Origin: Micromonospora echinospora
Lineage (GTDB): Bacteria; Actinomycetota; Actinomycetes; Mycobacteriales; Micromonosporaceae
DNA length: 64,000 bases
Direction: 5' to 3'
Assembly (NCBI RefSeq): GCF_014203425.1
Contig: NZ_JACHJC010000001.1
Coordinates: 5,482,001-5,546,000, forward strand
How positions within the stretch are numbered: the first letter of the stretch is position 1; each line of letters begins with the position of its first letter. This document shows, piece after piece, positions 45,036 to 54,962 of this stretch. A model generated the notes under the pieces. It had not been told where the DNA came from, searched no databases, and saw nothing but the letters and a program-made list of their open reading frames with translations. A program made the translations under genes and the position numbers.

Positions 45036-46339
45036 CACTCGAACACCTTCCGCACCTGTTCCAGACCCGCCACCAGGGCGTCGATCTCCGCGGTGGTGGT
45101 GTAGAGGTAGAACGACGCCCGCGTCGTGGCCGCCACCCCGAACCGGGTGCACACCGGCCGGGCGCAGTGGTGGCCCACCCGCACCTGCACGCCGAGCGAG
45201 TCGAGCACCTGCCCGACGTCGTGCGGGTGCACGTCACCGAGCGCGAAGGAGATCGTCCCGCCCCGGCCCACCGGCACGGTCGGACCGAAGATCCGCAGGC
45301 CGGGCACGGTGGCGAGGGCGTCCAGCGCGTACGCCGTCAGCTCCTTCTCGTGCCACTGGATGGCAGGCATGCCGATCGCGGTGAGGTAGTCCACCGCCGC
45401 GCCGAGCGCGACCGCCTCGGCGATCGGCGGGGTGCCCGCCTCGAACCGGGCCGGCGGCGCGGCGAACGTCGAGCCCGCCATGGTCACCGTCTCGATCATC
45501 GAGCCGCCGCCCATCACCGGGGGCATCGCGGCGAGCAGCTCGCCCCGGCCCCAGAGCACACCGATGCCGGTCGGGCCGCACATCTTGTGCCCGGTGAAGA
45601 CGATGAAGTCGGCGTCGTAGTCGACCACGTCCATCGGCAGGTGCGGCACCGACTGCGAGCAGTCGAGCAGCAGCAGCGCGCCGACCTCACGGACCCGCGC
45701 GGTGATCCGCGAGGTCGCGTTGACGGTGCCGAGGATGTTCGACATGTGCACCAGCGAGACGATCTTCGTCCGCTCGGTGACCAGGTCGTCCAGGCCGGAC
45801 TCGTCGAGCCGGCCCTGGTCGGTGACCGGGAACCAGCGCAGCGTCGCGCCGGTGCGCTCCGCGAGCAGCTGCCACGGGACGATGTTCGAGTGGTGCTCCA
45901 TCTCGGAGATCACGATCTCGTCGCCGGGGCCCAGCCGGAACCGCGGGTCGCCGTCCGCGCGCAGCGAGGCGTTGGAGAACGCGTACGCCACGAGGTTGAT
46001 CGCCTCGGTGGAGTTCTTTGTGAACACCACCTCGTCGACGCTCGGCGCGTTGATGAACGCGGCGATCTTCGCCCGCGCGCCCTCGTACGCCTCGGTGGCC
46101 TCGGTGCCCAGCGTGTGCACCGAGCGCGACACGTTGGCGTTGTGCAGCGCGTAGTGCTCGGTGAGCACGTCGAGCACCTGCCGCGGCTTGTGCGAGGTGT
46201 TGGCGCTGTCCAGGTAGACCAGCGGGTGGCCGTTCACCTCCCGGTCGAGGATCGGGAAGTCGGCCCGCACCTTCGCCACGTCGAAGCGCGGCACGTCGTC
46301 GTACTGCGGCATGCCCGCCGGGATGGCCATCGAGGTCAT
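45035..46339 (-). CDS. sufS: SufS cysteine desulfurase
   Basis: 434 residues, PLP enzyme. LYLDSANTSHKP-type start region, SEMEHHSNIVPW (His that stacks on PLP), FTGHKMCGPTG (PLP lysine) and VRVGHHCARPVC (catalytic Cys loop). It extracts sulfur from cysteine for the suf system. The DCSQSVPHLPMDV stretch replaces the DGAQ motif seen in many homologues. Eight bases separate it from sufC. Confidence 0.94.
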   Translation of the reverse strand: MTSMAIPAGMPQYDDVPRFDVAKVRADFPILDREVNGHPLVYLDSANTSHKPRQVLDVLTEHYALHNANVSRSVHTLGTEATEAYEGARAKIAAFINAPSVDEVVFTKNSTEAINLVAYAFSNASLRADGDPRFRLGPGDEIVISEMEHHSNIVPWQLLAERTGATLRWFPVTDQGRLDESGLDDLVTERTKIVSLVHMSNILGTVNATSRITARVREVGALLLLDCSQSVPHLPMDVVDYDADFIVFTGHKMCGPTGIGVLWGRGELLAAMPPVMGGGSMIETVTMAGSTFAAPPARFEAGTPPIAEAVALGAAVDYLTAIGMPAIQWHEKELTAYALDALATVPGLRIFGPTVPVGRGGTISFALGDVHPHDVGQVLDSLGVQVRVGHHCARPVCTRFGVAATTRASFYLYTTTAEIDALVAGLEQVRKVFE

Positions 46340-46347
46340 GTCGAGTC

Positions 46348-47121
46348 TCAGGCCCGCGCCGCGCCGGCTCCGGCGAGGTACCGCTCGTAGCCCTCTTCCT
46401 CGAGCTTGTCGGCCAGCTCCCGGCCGCCCTGCTCGACGATCCGGCCGGCCACGAAGACGTGCACGAAGTCGGGCTTGATGTAGCGCAGGATGCGGGTGTA
46501 GTGGGTGATCAGCAGCAGGCCGGTGTCACCGGTGTCGCGCACCCGGTTCACGCCCTCGCTGACCACGCGCAGCGCGTCCACGTCCAGGCCGGAGTCGGTC
46601 TCGTCGAGGATCGCGATCTTCGGCTTGATCAGCTCCAGCTGCACGATCTCGTGCCGCTTCTTCTCGCCGCCGGAGAAGCCCTCGTTGACGTTGCGCTGGG
46701 CGAACGCCGGGTCCATCTGGAGCTTCTCCATGGCGCCGCGCAGCTCGCCGGCCCAGGTGCGCAGCTTCGGCGCCTCGCCGTCGATGGCGGTCTTGGCGGT
46801 ACGCAGGAAGTTGGCCACCGACACGCCGGGGACCTCGACCGGGTACTGCATGGCCAGGAAGAGGCCGGCGCGGGCGCGCTCATCGACGGACATGGACAGC
46901 ACGTCCTCGCCGTCGAGGGTCACCTCGCCGCCGGTGATCTCGTACTTCGGGTGGCCGGCGATCGAGTACGCCAGCGTCGACTTGCCGGAGCCGTTCGGGC
47001 CCATGATCGCGTGGGTCTCGCCGGAGCGCACGGTCAGGTCGACCCCGTGCAGGATCGGCTTGAGCTCACCCTCGGGCAGCTTGACCGACACCTTCAGGTC
47101 GCGGATCTCCAGGGTGCTCAT
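46348..47121 (-). CDS. sufC: SufC ABC-type ATPase
   Basis: 257 residues: Walker A GPNGSGKST, signature FSGGEKKR, Walker B IAILDETDSGLD, H-loop LLITHYTRIL. It drives conformational change of the SufBCD scaffold. The start overlaps the Rieske gene stop by one base. Confidence 0.96.
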   Translation of the reverse strand: MSTLEIRDLKVSVKLPEGELKPILHGVDLTVRSGETHAIMGPNGSGKSTLAYSIAGHPKYEITGGEVTLDGEDVLSMSVDERARAGLFLAMQYPVEVPGVSVANFLRTAKTAIDGEAPKLRTWAGELRGAMEKLQMDPAFAQRNVNEGFSGGEKKRHEIVQLELIKPKIAILDETDSGLDVDALRVVSEGVNRVRDTGDTGLLLITHYTRILRYIKPDFVHVFVAGRIVEQGGRELADKLEEEGYERYLAGAGAARA

Positions 47122-47465
47122 CAGCGGGTCACTCCATTGCTCGGCAGCGGACGGCCGTCGCCGTCCACGGAAAGGTAGATGTCGCCGTCACGGACTTCGA
47201 CGGGATAGACGGGTACGGGTTCGGTCGCGGGCAGGCCGGTGGGCTCACCGGTACGCAGGTCGAAACGGGATCCGTGCAGCCAGCATTCCAGCGTGCAGCC
47301 CTCGACCTCGCCCTCGGACAGCGCCACGGCGGCGTGCGAGCACTCGTCGTGCACGGCGTAGAACACGTCGTCCTCGCCGTGCACGATCGCGACCTGCACG
47401 CCGTCCACGTCGGCGCTGATCGCGGTGCCCTTCGGCACGTCCTCGGTGGAGCAGATCTTGAGCAT
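47121..47465 (-). CDS. Rieske [2Fe-2S] ferredoxin of the suf operon
   Basis: 114 residues with the Rieske motif CSHAA...ECWLHGSRFD (C-x-H and C-x2-H). Small Rieske proteins are regularly encoded inside actinobacterial suf operons and probably supply electrons or report cluster status. Overlaps sufD and sufC by one base each. Confidence 0.92.
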   Translation of the reverse strand: MLKICSTEDVPKGTAISADVDGVQVAIVHGEDDVFYAVHDECSHAAVALSEGEVEGCTLECWLHGSRFDLRTGEPTGLPATEPVPVYPVEVRDGDIYLSVDGDGRPLPSNGVTR

Positions 47466-48607
47466 CAGGCGCCGGCCTTCGCCAGCCGGGCCTCGATGGC
47501 GTCGCCCAGGCGCTCGCGCAGGTCCTCGACCGGGATCTTGTTGATCAGCTCGGCGAAGAAGCCGCGCACCACCAGGCGCCGCGCCTCGCCCTCCGGGATG
47601 CCCCGGGCCATCAGGTAGAACAGCTGCTCGTCGTCGAACCGGCCGGTCGCGCTGGCGTGCCCGGCGCCGGCGATCTCGCCGGTCTCGATCTCCAGGTTGG
47701 GTACGGAGTCGGCCCGCGCGCCGTCGGTGAGCAGCAGGTTCCGGTTGATCTCGTACGTGTCGGTGCCGGTGGCCTCGGCGCGGATCAGCACGTCGCCGAC
47801 CCAGACCGTGTGCGCGTCGTCGCCCTGCAGCGCGCCCCGGTAGCCGACGTTGCTGCGGCAGTCCGGCACGGTGTGGTCGACCAGCTGGCGGTGCTCCAGG
47901 TGCTGGCCGGAGTCGGCGAAGTAGACGCCGTACAGCTCGGCCTCGCCGCCGCGCTGGGTGTACTCCACCGACGTGTACTGCCGGACCAGGTCGCCGCCGA
48001 GGCTGACCTGCACGTGCACGATCCGGGCGTCGCGGCCCAGCCGCACCTTGAGGTGCTGCGCCTGCACCGCGTCGTCGGCCCAGTCGGCGACGGTGACCAG
48101 GGTCAGCTTCGCCCCGTCACCCACCGACACCTCGACGTTGTCGGCGAGCGTGGCCGAGCCGACGTGCTCGATCACCACTGTGGCCTCGGCGAACCGGTCC
48201 ACCTCGACGAACGTGTGGCCGAAGGCGAGCGCCTCGGCGTTCTCGCCGACCACCCGCAGGCGCACCGGCTGCTCCACCACCGCGTCGCGGGCGATCCGCA
48301 CCAGCAGCGCGCCGTCGGCCCCGCCGTACGCGAGCGCGCTGACCCGGTCGAACGGGGTGAGCACGCTGCCCACCCGGGGGTCGTCCCGGCCGATCCGGTC
48401 GACGGTGACGCCCTCGGGCAGGTCGCCGTACTCGTGCCGGACCGCACCGGTCGCGCCCTGCGCCGCCGCGGCGAGGCCGCGCAGGCGCTTGAGCGGGGTG
48501 AAGCGCCACTCCTCCTCCAGGCCGGTCAGGGCCGGGAAGTCGGCGACGTCGTACGAGCGGAGCGCCTGCGACTTGGTCGTGGGCGGCGCGGAAGCCTGGG
48601 TAGTCAT
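47465..48607 (-). CDS. sufD: SufD scaffold protein
   Basis: 380 residues. FPALTGLEEEWRFTPLKRL at the start and a right-handed beta-helix core (TLVTVADWADDAVQAQHLKV, EAELYGVYFADSGQHLEHR) match SufD. The C-terminal QLFYLMARGIPEGEARRLVV is the SufC-binding region. With SufB and SufC it forms the assembly scaffold. ATG 48607, 60 bases after sufB. Confidence 0.95.
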   Translation of the reverse strand: MTTQASAPPTTKSQALRSYDVADFPALTGLEEEWRFTPLKRLRGLAAAAQGATGAVRHEYGDLPEGVTVDRIGRDDPRVGSVLTPFDRVSALAYGGADGALLVRIARDAVVEQPVRLRVVGENAEALAFGHTFVEVDRFAEATVVIEHVGSATLADNVEVSVGDGAKLTLVTVADWADDAVQAQHLKVRLGRDARIVHVQVSLGGDLVRQYTSVEYTQRGGEAELYGVYFADSGQHLEHRQLVDHTVPDCRSNVGYRGALQGDDAHTVWVGDVLIRAEATGTDTYEINRNLLLTDGARADSVPNLEIETGEIAGAGHASATGRFDDEQLFYLMARGIPEGEARRLVVRGFFAELINKIPVEDLRERLGDAIEARLAKAGA

Positions 48608-48667
48608 CTCTTCCTTGGTCTGTTCTGCGACGAGGTGTCAGGTGAGGCGGAGGGCGGACGGCCGGCG

Positions 48668-50098
48668 TCAGCCGACCGCACCCTCCATCTGCAGCTCGAT
48701 CAGGCGGTTGAGCTCCAGCGCGTACTCCATCGGAAGCTCCTTGGCGATCGGCTCGATGAAGCCGCGCACGATCATCGCCATCGCCTCGTCCTCGCTCAGA
48801 CCCCGGCTCATCAGGTAGAAGAGCTGGTCCTCGCTGACCTTGGAGACGGTCGCCTCGTGCCCCATCGACACGTCGTCCTCACGGATGTCGACGTACGGGT
48901 AGGTGTCGGAGCGGGAGATCGTGTCGACCAGGAGCGCGTCGCACTTGACGGTGCTCTTGCTGCTGGTCGAGCCCTCCAGCACCTGGACCAGACCGCGGTA
49001 CGAGGTGCGGCCGCCGCCCCGGGCGATCGACTTCGACACGATGGTCGAGGAGGTGTGCGGCGCGGCGTGCACCATCTTGGCGCCGGCGTCCTGGTGCTGA
49101 CCCTCGCCGGCCATGGCCACCGAGAGCACCTCGCCCTTGGCGTGCTCGCCGGTCATGTAGACCGCCGGGTACTTCATGGTGACCTTGGAGCCGATGTTGC
49201 CGTCGACCCACTCCATGGTCGCGCCCTCGTGGCACACGGCGCGCTTGGTGACCAGGTTGTAGACGTTGTTCGACCAGTTCTGGATGGTCGTGTAGCGGCA
49301 CCGGGCGTTCTTCTTGACGATGATCTCCACGACCGCGCTGTGCAGCGAGTCGGAGGAGTAGATGGGCGCGGTGCAGCCCTCGACGTAGTGCACGTACGCG
49401 CCCTCGTCGACGATGATCAGCGTCCGCTCGAACTGGCCCATGTTCTCCGTGTTGATCCGGAAGTAGGCCTGCAGCGGGATGTCCACGCGCACGCCCTTCG
49501 GCACGTAGATGAACGAGCCACCGGACCAGACGGAGGTGTTCAGCGCGGCGAACTTGTTGTCGCCGACCGGGATGACCGTGCCGAAGTACTCCTTGAACAG
49601 GTCCTCGTGCTCCTTGAGCGCGGTGTCGGTGTCCAGGAAGACGACGCCCTGCTCCTCCAGGTCCTCACGGATCTGGTGGTAGACCACCTCGGACTCGTAC
49701 TGCGCCGCGACACCGGCGACCAGGCGCTGCTTCTCCGCCTCCGGGATGCCGAGCTTGTCGTAGGTGTTCTTGATGTCCTCGGGCAGGTCCTCCCAGGAGG
49801 TGGCCTGCTTCTCGGTGGACCGGACGAAGTACTTGATGTTGTCGAAGTCGATCCCGGTGAGGTCGGCGCCCCAGTTCGGCATCGGCTTGCGGCCGAACAG
49901 CCGCAGGCCCTTGAGCCGCAGGTCGAGCATCCAGGCCGGCTCGTTCTTCTTGGCCGAGATGTCCCGCACCACCGCCTCGCTGAGGCCGCGCTGAGCGGCC
50001 GCCCCGGCGACGTCGGGGTCGGCCCAGCCGTACTCGTAACGACCGAGGGCGGCGAGCTGCTCCTCCTGGGTCAGGGGCTGAACGATCTGCTCGGTCAT
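48668..50098 (-). CDS. sufB: SufB scaffold protein
   Basis: 476 residues, nearly invariant SufB sequence: [57 protein letters not shown] with the conserved Cys, and [19 protein letters not shown] near the end. ATG 50098 overlaps the sufR stop (ATGA), so regulator and scaffold are coupled. Confidence 0.97.
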   Translation of the reverse strand: MTEQIVQPLTQEEQLAALGRYEYGWADPDVAGAAAQRGLSEAVVRDISAKKNEPAWMLDLRLKGLRLFGRKPMPNWGADLTGIDFDNIKYFVRSTEKQATSWEDLPEDIKNTYDKLGIPEAEKQRLVAGVAAQYESEVVYHQIREDLEEQGVVFLDTDTALKEHEDLFKEYFGTVIPVGDNKFAALNTSVWSGGSFIYVPKGVRVDIPLQAYFRINTENMGQFERTLIIVDEGAYVHYVEGCTAPIYSSDSLHSAVVEIIVKKNARCRYTTIQNWSNNVYNLVTKRAVCHEGATMEWVDGNIGSKVTMKYPAVYMTGEHAKGEVLSVAMAGEGQHQDAGAKMVHAAPHTSSTIVSKSIARGGGRTSYRGLVQVLEGSTSSKSTVKCDALLVDTISRSDTYPYVDIREDDVSMGHEATVSKVSEDQLFYLMSRGLSEDEAMAMIVRGFIEPIAKELPMEYALELNRLIELQMEGAVG

Positions 50099-50871
50099 TT
50101 ATCTGTCCTCACAGTGGTGACGGTGGAACCGGACTGGGCGGGAATGTGCGTGGTGCACACGCCGTCGCCGTGCGCGATGGTGGCCAGGCGCTGTACGTGG
50201 GTGCCGACCAGACGGGAGATGACCTCGGTCTCGGCCTCGCACAGCTGAGGGAACTCGGCTGCCACGTGCGCCACCGGGCAGTGGTGCTGGCAGAGCTGGC
50301 CGCCCGAGGCGATCGTGGACGCGTTGGCAGCGTAACCCTCGGCGGTGAGCGCCCCGGCGAGCGCCTCGGCCCGCGCGAGCGGCGCGTCTCCCGCGTCCTC
50401 CATGGCCGCCCGGCAGCGGGTCTCCAGCGCGGAGACCTGCTCGGTCGCGAACGCCGCGACCGCCTCGGGGCCGCCGGTGCGGGCGATCCACCGCAGCGCG
50501 GCGGTGGCCATGTTGTCGTAGTGGTGGGTGCCGCAGCGGCCCCGGGCCGCCTCGGTGAGCGCGAAGACCTTGGCCGGCCGGCCCCGCCCCCGGCTGCCGC
50601 GCACGGCCTGGTCGCGGGCGACCACGTCGCCGTCGGCGAGCATGGCGTCGAGGTGCCGGCGGATCGCGGCCGGGCTGAGGCCGAGCGCCGAGCCGAGCTG
50701 CGCGGCGGTGGTCGCGCCGCGCTCCAGCAGGAGCTGGGTGACCCGGTCGCGGGTCGACAGGTCGGCCGGAGCGGACTCCCGCTCGACGGGCCGGACGTCA
50801 CGACGCGACCGCGAACCGTCGGTGACCGCACTGGTCACCGACGCCCGGGACAGCGCCGCCGCGTTTTTCAC
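50095..50871 (-). CDS. sufR: SufR-type Fe-S sensing repressor
   Basis: 258 residues. Winged helix [20 protein letters not shown]...[14 protein letters not shown], then an effector region with the cluster-binding cysteines in [21 protein letters not shown]. SufR holds an Fe-S cluster and represses the suf operon when clusters are sufficient. GTG 50871 has no ribosome site; TAACGT at 50884-50879 lies seven bases upstream, so probably leaderless. TTACGTAA (50882-50889) overlaps this -10 and may be its operator. Confidence 0.88.
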   Translation of the reverse strand: MKNAAALSRASVTSAVTDGSRSRRDVRPVERESAPADLSTRDRVTQLLLERGATTAAQLGSALGLSPAAIRRHLDAMLADGDVVARDQAVRGSRGRGRPAKVFALTEAARGRCGTHHYDNMATAALRWIARTGGPEAVAAFATEQVSALETRCRAAMEDAGDAPLARAEALAGALTAEGYAANASTIASGGQLCQHHCPVAHVAAEFPQLCEAETEVISRLVGTHVQRLATIAHGDGVCTTHIPAQSGSTVTTVRTDK

Positions 50872-50986
50872 AACGGCAACGTTACGTAATTCGCCCGGGG
50901 CCCGCAAACCCGGGTCCGGTGATTCCGACCACCGGGGTGGCGGAGTCACCCGATCGGGATCAACTACGGTGCGTAGGATTCGCTCC
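50872..50986. promoter_or_regulatory. divergent leaderless promoters of sufR and ctaA
   Basis: Minus strand: TAACGT (50884-50879) seven bases before the sufR GTG. Plus strand: TAGGAT (50974-50979) seven bases before the ctaA GTG. The palindrome TTACGTAA (50882-50889) overlaps the sufR box. Confidence 0.5.
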
Positions 50987-51934
50987 GTGAAGCGTTCCGT
51001 CCGGTTCCCGGTCTCGTCCACGCTGCTGCGCCGCCTCGCGCTCGCCTCGATCATCGCGAACGTCGCGATCGTGGTCACCGGCGGGGCCGTCCGGCTCACC
51101 GCGTCCGGCCTCGGCTGCCCCACCTGGCCCCGGTGCACCGACGACTCCTACACCACGACCGCCGAGATGGGCGTGCACGGGGTGATCGAGTTCGGCAACC
51201 GGCTGCTCACCTTCGCGGTGGGGATCATCGCACTCGCCGTCGTGCTGGCCGTGCTGGCCCACCGCCCCCGCCGCCGCGGGACGCTGCCGCTGGCAGTGGG
51301 CGTGCTGTTCGGCATCCCGGCCCAGGCGGTCCTCGGCGGCATCACGGTGCTGACCAACCTCAACCCGTGGGTGGTCGGGCTGCACTTCCTCGCCTCCATG
51401 GCCGTGATCGCCGCCGCGTACGCGCTCTGGCGGCGCCTCGGGGAGCCGGACGGGCCGGTGACCCCGACAGTGCCGGCGCCGCTGCGTACCCTCGCCTGGA
51501 TCACCACGGCGGTGAGCGCGTCGGTGCTGGTGGTCGGCACCTGGGTGACCGGCAGCGGCCCGCACGCCGGCGACCACGGCGCCGCCCGCAACGGCCTGGA
51601 CCCGACGCAGATCTCGCAGGTGCACGCCGACGGCGTCTTCCTGCTGATCGGCCTCTCGGTGGCGCTGTACTTCGCGTTCCGGGCAGTCGGCGCGGCGCGG
51701 GCGGCGCGGGCCGCCGCGGTGCTGATCGCGGTCGAGCTGGGCCAGGGCGTGATCGGCTTCGTGCAGTACTTCACCCACCTGCCCGCCGTGCTCGTCGGCG
51801 CGCACATGCTCGGCTCCTGCCTGGTGCTGCTGGCCACGCTCGGCGTTCTCTTCGCGACGCGGGAGCGGCTGCCGGCCGTCCCGCCGGCCCCGGCCGAGCC
51901 GGTCGCCGAGCCGGTGGGCGCCGGCGCCGCCTGA
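50987..51934 (+). CDS. ctaA: heme A synthase
   Basis: 315 residues and eight membrane segments. VTGGAVRLTASGLGCPTWPRCTDD holds the conserved Cys pair; heme-ligand histidines occur in VHGVIEFGNRL, LHFLASMAV, QVHADGVFLL and VGAHMLGSC. It converts heme O to heme A for aa3-type cytochrome oxidase. CtaB, which makes heme O, is at 55182-56141. GTG start, probably leaderless. Confidence 0.93.
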   Translation: MKRSVRFPVSSTLLRRLALASIIANVAIVVTGGAVRLTASGLGCPTWPRCTDDSYTTTAEMGVHGVIEFGNRLLTFAVGIIALAVVLAVLAHRPRRRGTLPLAVGVLFGIPAQAVLGGITVLTNLNPWVVGLHFLASMAVIAAAYALWRRLGEPDGPVTPTVPAPLRTLAWITTAVSASVLVVGTWVTGSGPHAGDHGAARNGLDPTQISQVHADGVFLLIGLSVALYFAFRAVGAARAARAAAVLIAVELGQGVIGFVQYFTHLPAVLVGAHMLGSCLVLLATLGVLFATRERLPAVPPAPAEPVAEPVGAGAA

Positions 51935-52007
51935 GCGGGGCGTTATCGCACGACGGGAATGGGAAAGCGGTCCGGGTCACGGACCGTACGCCCGAGGGGA
52001 GTTCCCG

Positions 52008-53675
52008 GTGCCGCGCAAGAGCCTCGCCACCACCACGCCGCAACGGCTGACGCCGGTCGCCGGCGCGCCGCTGTGGTGCGACGCCCACGAGCACGGCCTC
52101 ACCGGCGACGGGGTGACGAACGACCAGCCGGCCCTGGCGGCGCTGGTGGACCGGCTCGGCGCCGGGTACGACGCCGACGGCCGGGCCCGGGTGATCTACT
52201 GCCCGCCGGGCCTCTACTCGATCCGCGACGCCGGCACCGTCTGGCGCAGCGGCGTCTCGCTGCTCGGCGCCGGGCCGGCCGCGACCCGGTTCCTGCTCAG
52301 CAACGAGGGCAACCGCAGCGAACCGGTCCCGCTGGCGTACTGGACCACCGTGCAGCACGGCGCCGACCGGGACCGGCACATCGCCGACTGCACGTTCGCC
52401 GACTTCGAGATCGACGGCTCCGGGGTCGCCCAGACCGCCTACGACTACCTGGCCAAAGGGCTGGGCCTGCAGTACGTGGTGCGCGGCGTGTTCCGCAACC
52501 TCTACATCCACCACACCGGCGCGACCGGCCTGGGCTGCGACTTCCTCCAGGACGGCCTGATCGACGGGGTGGTCGCGGTGGGGTGCGGCCGGCTGGACAA
52601 CGGCGACCAGATGGGCGGCGCCGGGATCGGCATCGGCATCGGCGGCTGGGGCGACGTGGAGCGCCTCACCATCGCCAACTGCACCACCCTCGGCAACGGC
52701 ACCAACGGCATCTTCCTGGAGCTGCAGAAGGACTACTGGACCCCGCCGCGCGGCATCCGGATCATCGGCTGCCACAGCCAGGCCAACCGGTTCGGCATCT
52801 CCGACTGGGGCGCGGACGGGCTGATCGTCTCCGGCTGCACCATGACCAACAACCTGGAGGCCGGCTTCGACGTGTCGGGCAACGGCACCGCCGGGGTGGC
52901 CGGGCGGGGCGGCCTGCTCACCGGCTGCGTGATCGACTCGAACGTCGGCGACGGGATCAGCATGGGCAACACCCCCGGCCCGTACACGGTGCAGGGCAAC
53001 CGGATCAGCCGCAACGGTGGTTTCGGCTACCACGAGCACGACCTGGGCCACGGCTACCGGGGCGCGGCGGCCGACGTGGTGATCCAGGACAACGACATCC
53101 GGGAGAACGCGCTGGACGGCATCCGGATCGACCGGCCGATGCTCGACACGTCGATCGTCGGGAACCGGATCCGGGACAACGGCTGCCGCTCCGCCCCGGC
53201 CCACAGCGGTTCCGGCGAGGCGGTGCGCTACGGCCCGCGCGAGGTCACCGACGGCAACGCGGACTGGCCGGACGGCGGGCACCGGGGCAAGGTGGTCCGG
53301 GTCGGCTCGCGGGACGCTGTGGTGTCCGACAACAGCGCCACCCGGCTCTCCCTGGCGGAGGTACGCCCGGACGGCTCCACCGGCTGGAGCGCGGCCACCC
53401 CGATGCCCGGCACGGCGTACGAGCTGCCGGACGGTCCGCCGGCCTGCGGCGGCATCACCATCGCCGCGCCGTTCGACTCGGCCACCGTGCGCGCCAACCG
53501 GATCTGGCACCGGGACGCCGACACCCAGGCGTACGGAATCTGGGTCACCGAGGCGGGCAGCTGCGTCTCCTGCGCGTTCGAGGACAACGACCTGGCCGGC
53601 ACCGCGGCCGCGCTGCGGCTGGACACGCCGCCGATCGGCGGCCGCTGGGCACGCAACCACAGCGACCGCGACTGA
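52008..53675 (+). CDS. right-handed beta-helix (pectate-lyase-like) protein
   Basis: 555 residues. WCDAHEHGLTGDGVTNDQPALAA is the typical opening of Pectate_lyase_3 proteins, followed by a run of short repeats (NxxxTLGNGTNGIFL, DNDIRENALDGIRI, NRISRNGGFGY). No signal peptide or membrane segment is visible, so it may act inside or be exported otherwise. The family covers polysaccharide lyases, epimerases and phage tailspikes. GTG 52008 follows GAGGGGAG. Confidence 0.82.
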   Translation: MPRKSLATTTPQRLTPVAGAPLWCDAHEHGLTGDGVTNDQPALAALVDRLGAGYDADGRARVIYCPPGLYSIRDAGTVWRSGVSLLGAGPAATRFLLSNEGNRSEPVPLAYWTTVQHGADRDRHIADCTFADFEIDGSGVAQTAYDYLAKGLGLQYVVRGVFRNLYIHHTGATGLGCDFLQDGLIDGVVAVGCGRLDNGDQMGGAGIGIGIGGWGDVERLTIANCTTLGNGTNGIFLELQKDYWTPPRGIRIIGCHSQANRFGISDWGADGLIVSGCTMTNNLEAGFDVSGNGTAGVAGRGGLLTGCVIDSNVGDGISMGNTPGPYTVQGNRISRNGGFGYHEHDLGHGYRGAAADVVIQDNDIRENALDGIRIDRPMLDTSIVGNRIRDNGCRSAPAHSGSGEAVRYGPREVTDGNADWPDGGHRGKVVRVGSRDAVVSDNSATRLSLAEVRPDGSTGWSAATPMPGTAYELPDGPPACGGITIAAPFDSATVRANRIWHRDADTQAYGIWVTEAGSCVSCAFEDNDLAGTAAALRLDTPPIGGRWARNHSDRD

Positions 53676-53705
53676 GCGTCGTGCGCCGGCCGGTGCCGCC
53701 TCGGC

Positions 53706-54620
53706 TCAGTGGCGTCGCAGGTGGGCGAGCACCGCGCCGGCGAGCCGGTCCGGCGCGCCGTCGGCGTACCCGACGAACAGGCTCGGCTCGGTCAGCTCCA
53801 GCTCGACCAGCACGGGCGCGCCGTCCGGGCCGGGGATCAGGTCGACCCGGGCGTACAGCAGCCGCTCCGGGCCACCCGGCACGGTCGCCAGCACCTTCTC
53901 GGCGACCGCGCGCTGCTCCGCCGTGGCGGTGCGCGGGTCGATCCGCTCCTCCTTGTAGAGCGCGGCCTCGCCCCGGTCCGGCCCGGTCAGCATCGGCCCC
54001 TTGCGGATCGCGTGACTGAACACCAGGCCGCCGGGGTCGGCCAGGAACAGCAGCGCGGTCTCCCCGGCCGTGTCCACCGCCTGCAGGTACGGCTGGACCA
54101 TGGTGAGCCGCCCCGCGTCGGAGAGCCGCCGTACGTGGGCCACGGCGAGCTCGCGGTGCTCCGGGTCGGTCAGGTCGTAGCGGCCGGTGTCCTGGCTGCC
54201 GGCGCTGACCGCCGGCTTGATCACGTGCTCGCCCCCGGCGGGTGGCGTCCACGCCTGCCCCGGCTCGACCCAGACCGTCTCGACGGTGGGCACTCCGGCG
54301 GCGGAGAGCTCGGACAGGTAGCGCTTGTCGGTGTTCCAGGCGACCACGTCGGCCGGGTTGGCCAGGGCCGGCACGGTACGCGCCCAGGCCACGAACTCGT
54401 CGCGCCGCCGCGCGTAGTCCCACGGGGAGCGGAGCACGACCATGTCGTACCCGGCCCAGTCGACGGCCGGGTCGTCCCAGACCGCGATCTCGGCGGTGAC
54501 CCCGCGGGCGGCGAGCGGGCCGAGCGCGAGCCGGTCGTCCGGGTCGAGGTCGGGCAGCTCGGCGCAGGTGACGAAAGCGACCCGGGGTTTCCCCCGGGTC
54601 GACTGGTGGTGGTTGGTCAT
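53706..54620 (-). CDS. ATP-grasp domain protein
   Basis: 304 residues, RimK/glutathione-synthetase-like ATP-grasp: VVLRSPWDYARRRDEF near 60, NTDKRYLSELSAAGVPTVET near 95, HVIKPAVSAGSQDTGRY (ATP lysine) near 132, and ARVDLIPGPDGAPVLVELELTEPSL (metal Asp/Glu and E-x-N replaced by ELTEPS) near 265. It should form an acyl-phosphate and ligate a carboxylate to an amine or thiol; substrate unknown. Confidence 0.85.
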   Translation of the reverse strand: MTNHHQSTRGKPRVAFVTCAELPDLDPDDRLALGPLAARGVTAEIAVWDDPAVDWAGYDMVVLRSPWDYARRRDEFVAWARTVPALANPADVVAWNTDKRYLSELSAAGVPTVETVWVEPGQAWTPPAGGEHVIKPAVSAGSQDTGRYDLTDPEHRELAVAHVRRLSDAGRLTMVQPYLQAVDTAGETALLFLADPGGLVFSHAIRKGPMLTGPDRGEAALYKEERIDPRTATAEQRAVAEKVLATVPGGPERLLYARVDLIPGPDGAPVLVELELTEPSLFVGYADGAPDRLAGAVLAHLRRH

Positions 54621-54629
54621 TCGGTTATG

Positions 54630-54962
54630 TCAACGGGCCATCGTGCGCCGGGCCATCGACCGCCACAGGTCGTTGCTCGGACGCATCTGGTCCATCAGTT
54701 CACGCTCCCAGGCGTTCTCGACGTCGACCCCGGCCTTGGCGCAGGCCTGCCGCGCCACGTCGGTGCCGTCGGCGAACTGGTCTGCCCATACCCCGTCGGA
54801 ACCCACGAGGACGATCCGTGCGCCGCGCTTGCCGACGTACTCGATGACCGCCTTTGCGCCGCCGTGTCCGGCGGCGAACGACTTGATGCCCGCGACCAGG
54901 CCGTTGGGGGCCTGCTCCGCGGTCTTGTCAGCCGTCAGCGTCGTATCGGAACCATCTGCCAT
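54630..54962 (-). CDS. conserved hypothetical protein
   Basis: 110 residues: an acidic N-terminus, then GLVAGIKSFAAGHGGAKAVIEYVGKRGARIVLVGSDGVWADQF and a helical end ELMDQMRPSNDLWRSMARRTMAR. I do not recognise the family. No signal or membrane segment. Placed at ATG 54962, which lies seven bases after TAGGCT and so may be leaderless. The codon use looks ordinary for the genome. Confidence 0.6.
   Translation of the reverse strand: MADGSDTTLTADKTAEQAPNGLVAGIKSFAAGHGGAKAVIEYVGKRGARIVLVGSDGVWADQFADGTDVARQACAKAGVDVENAWERELMDQMRPSNDLWRSMARRTMAR

Noticed and set aside
47657..50248. 863-codon plus-strand frame opposite sufD and sufB
   Set aside because: Antisense shadow of two near-invariant genes.
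44110..50871. Unusual suf operon content
   Set aside because: Order sufR-B-D-Rieske-C-S-U-T is the normal actinobacterial arrangement, so it is not reported as novel.
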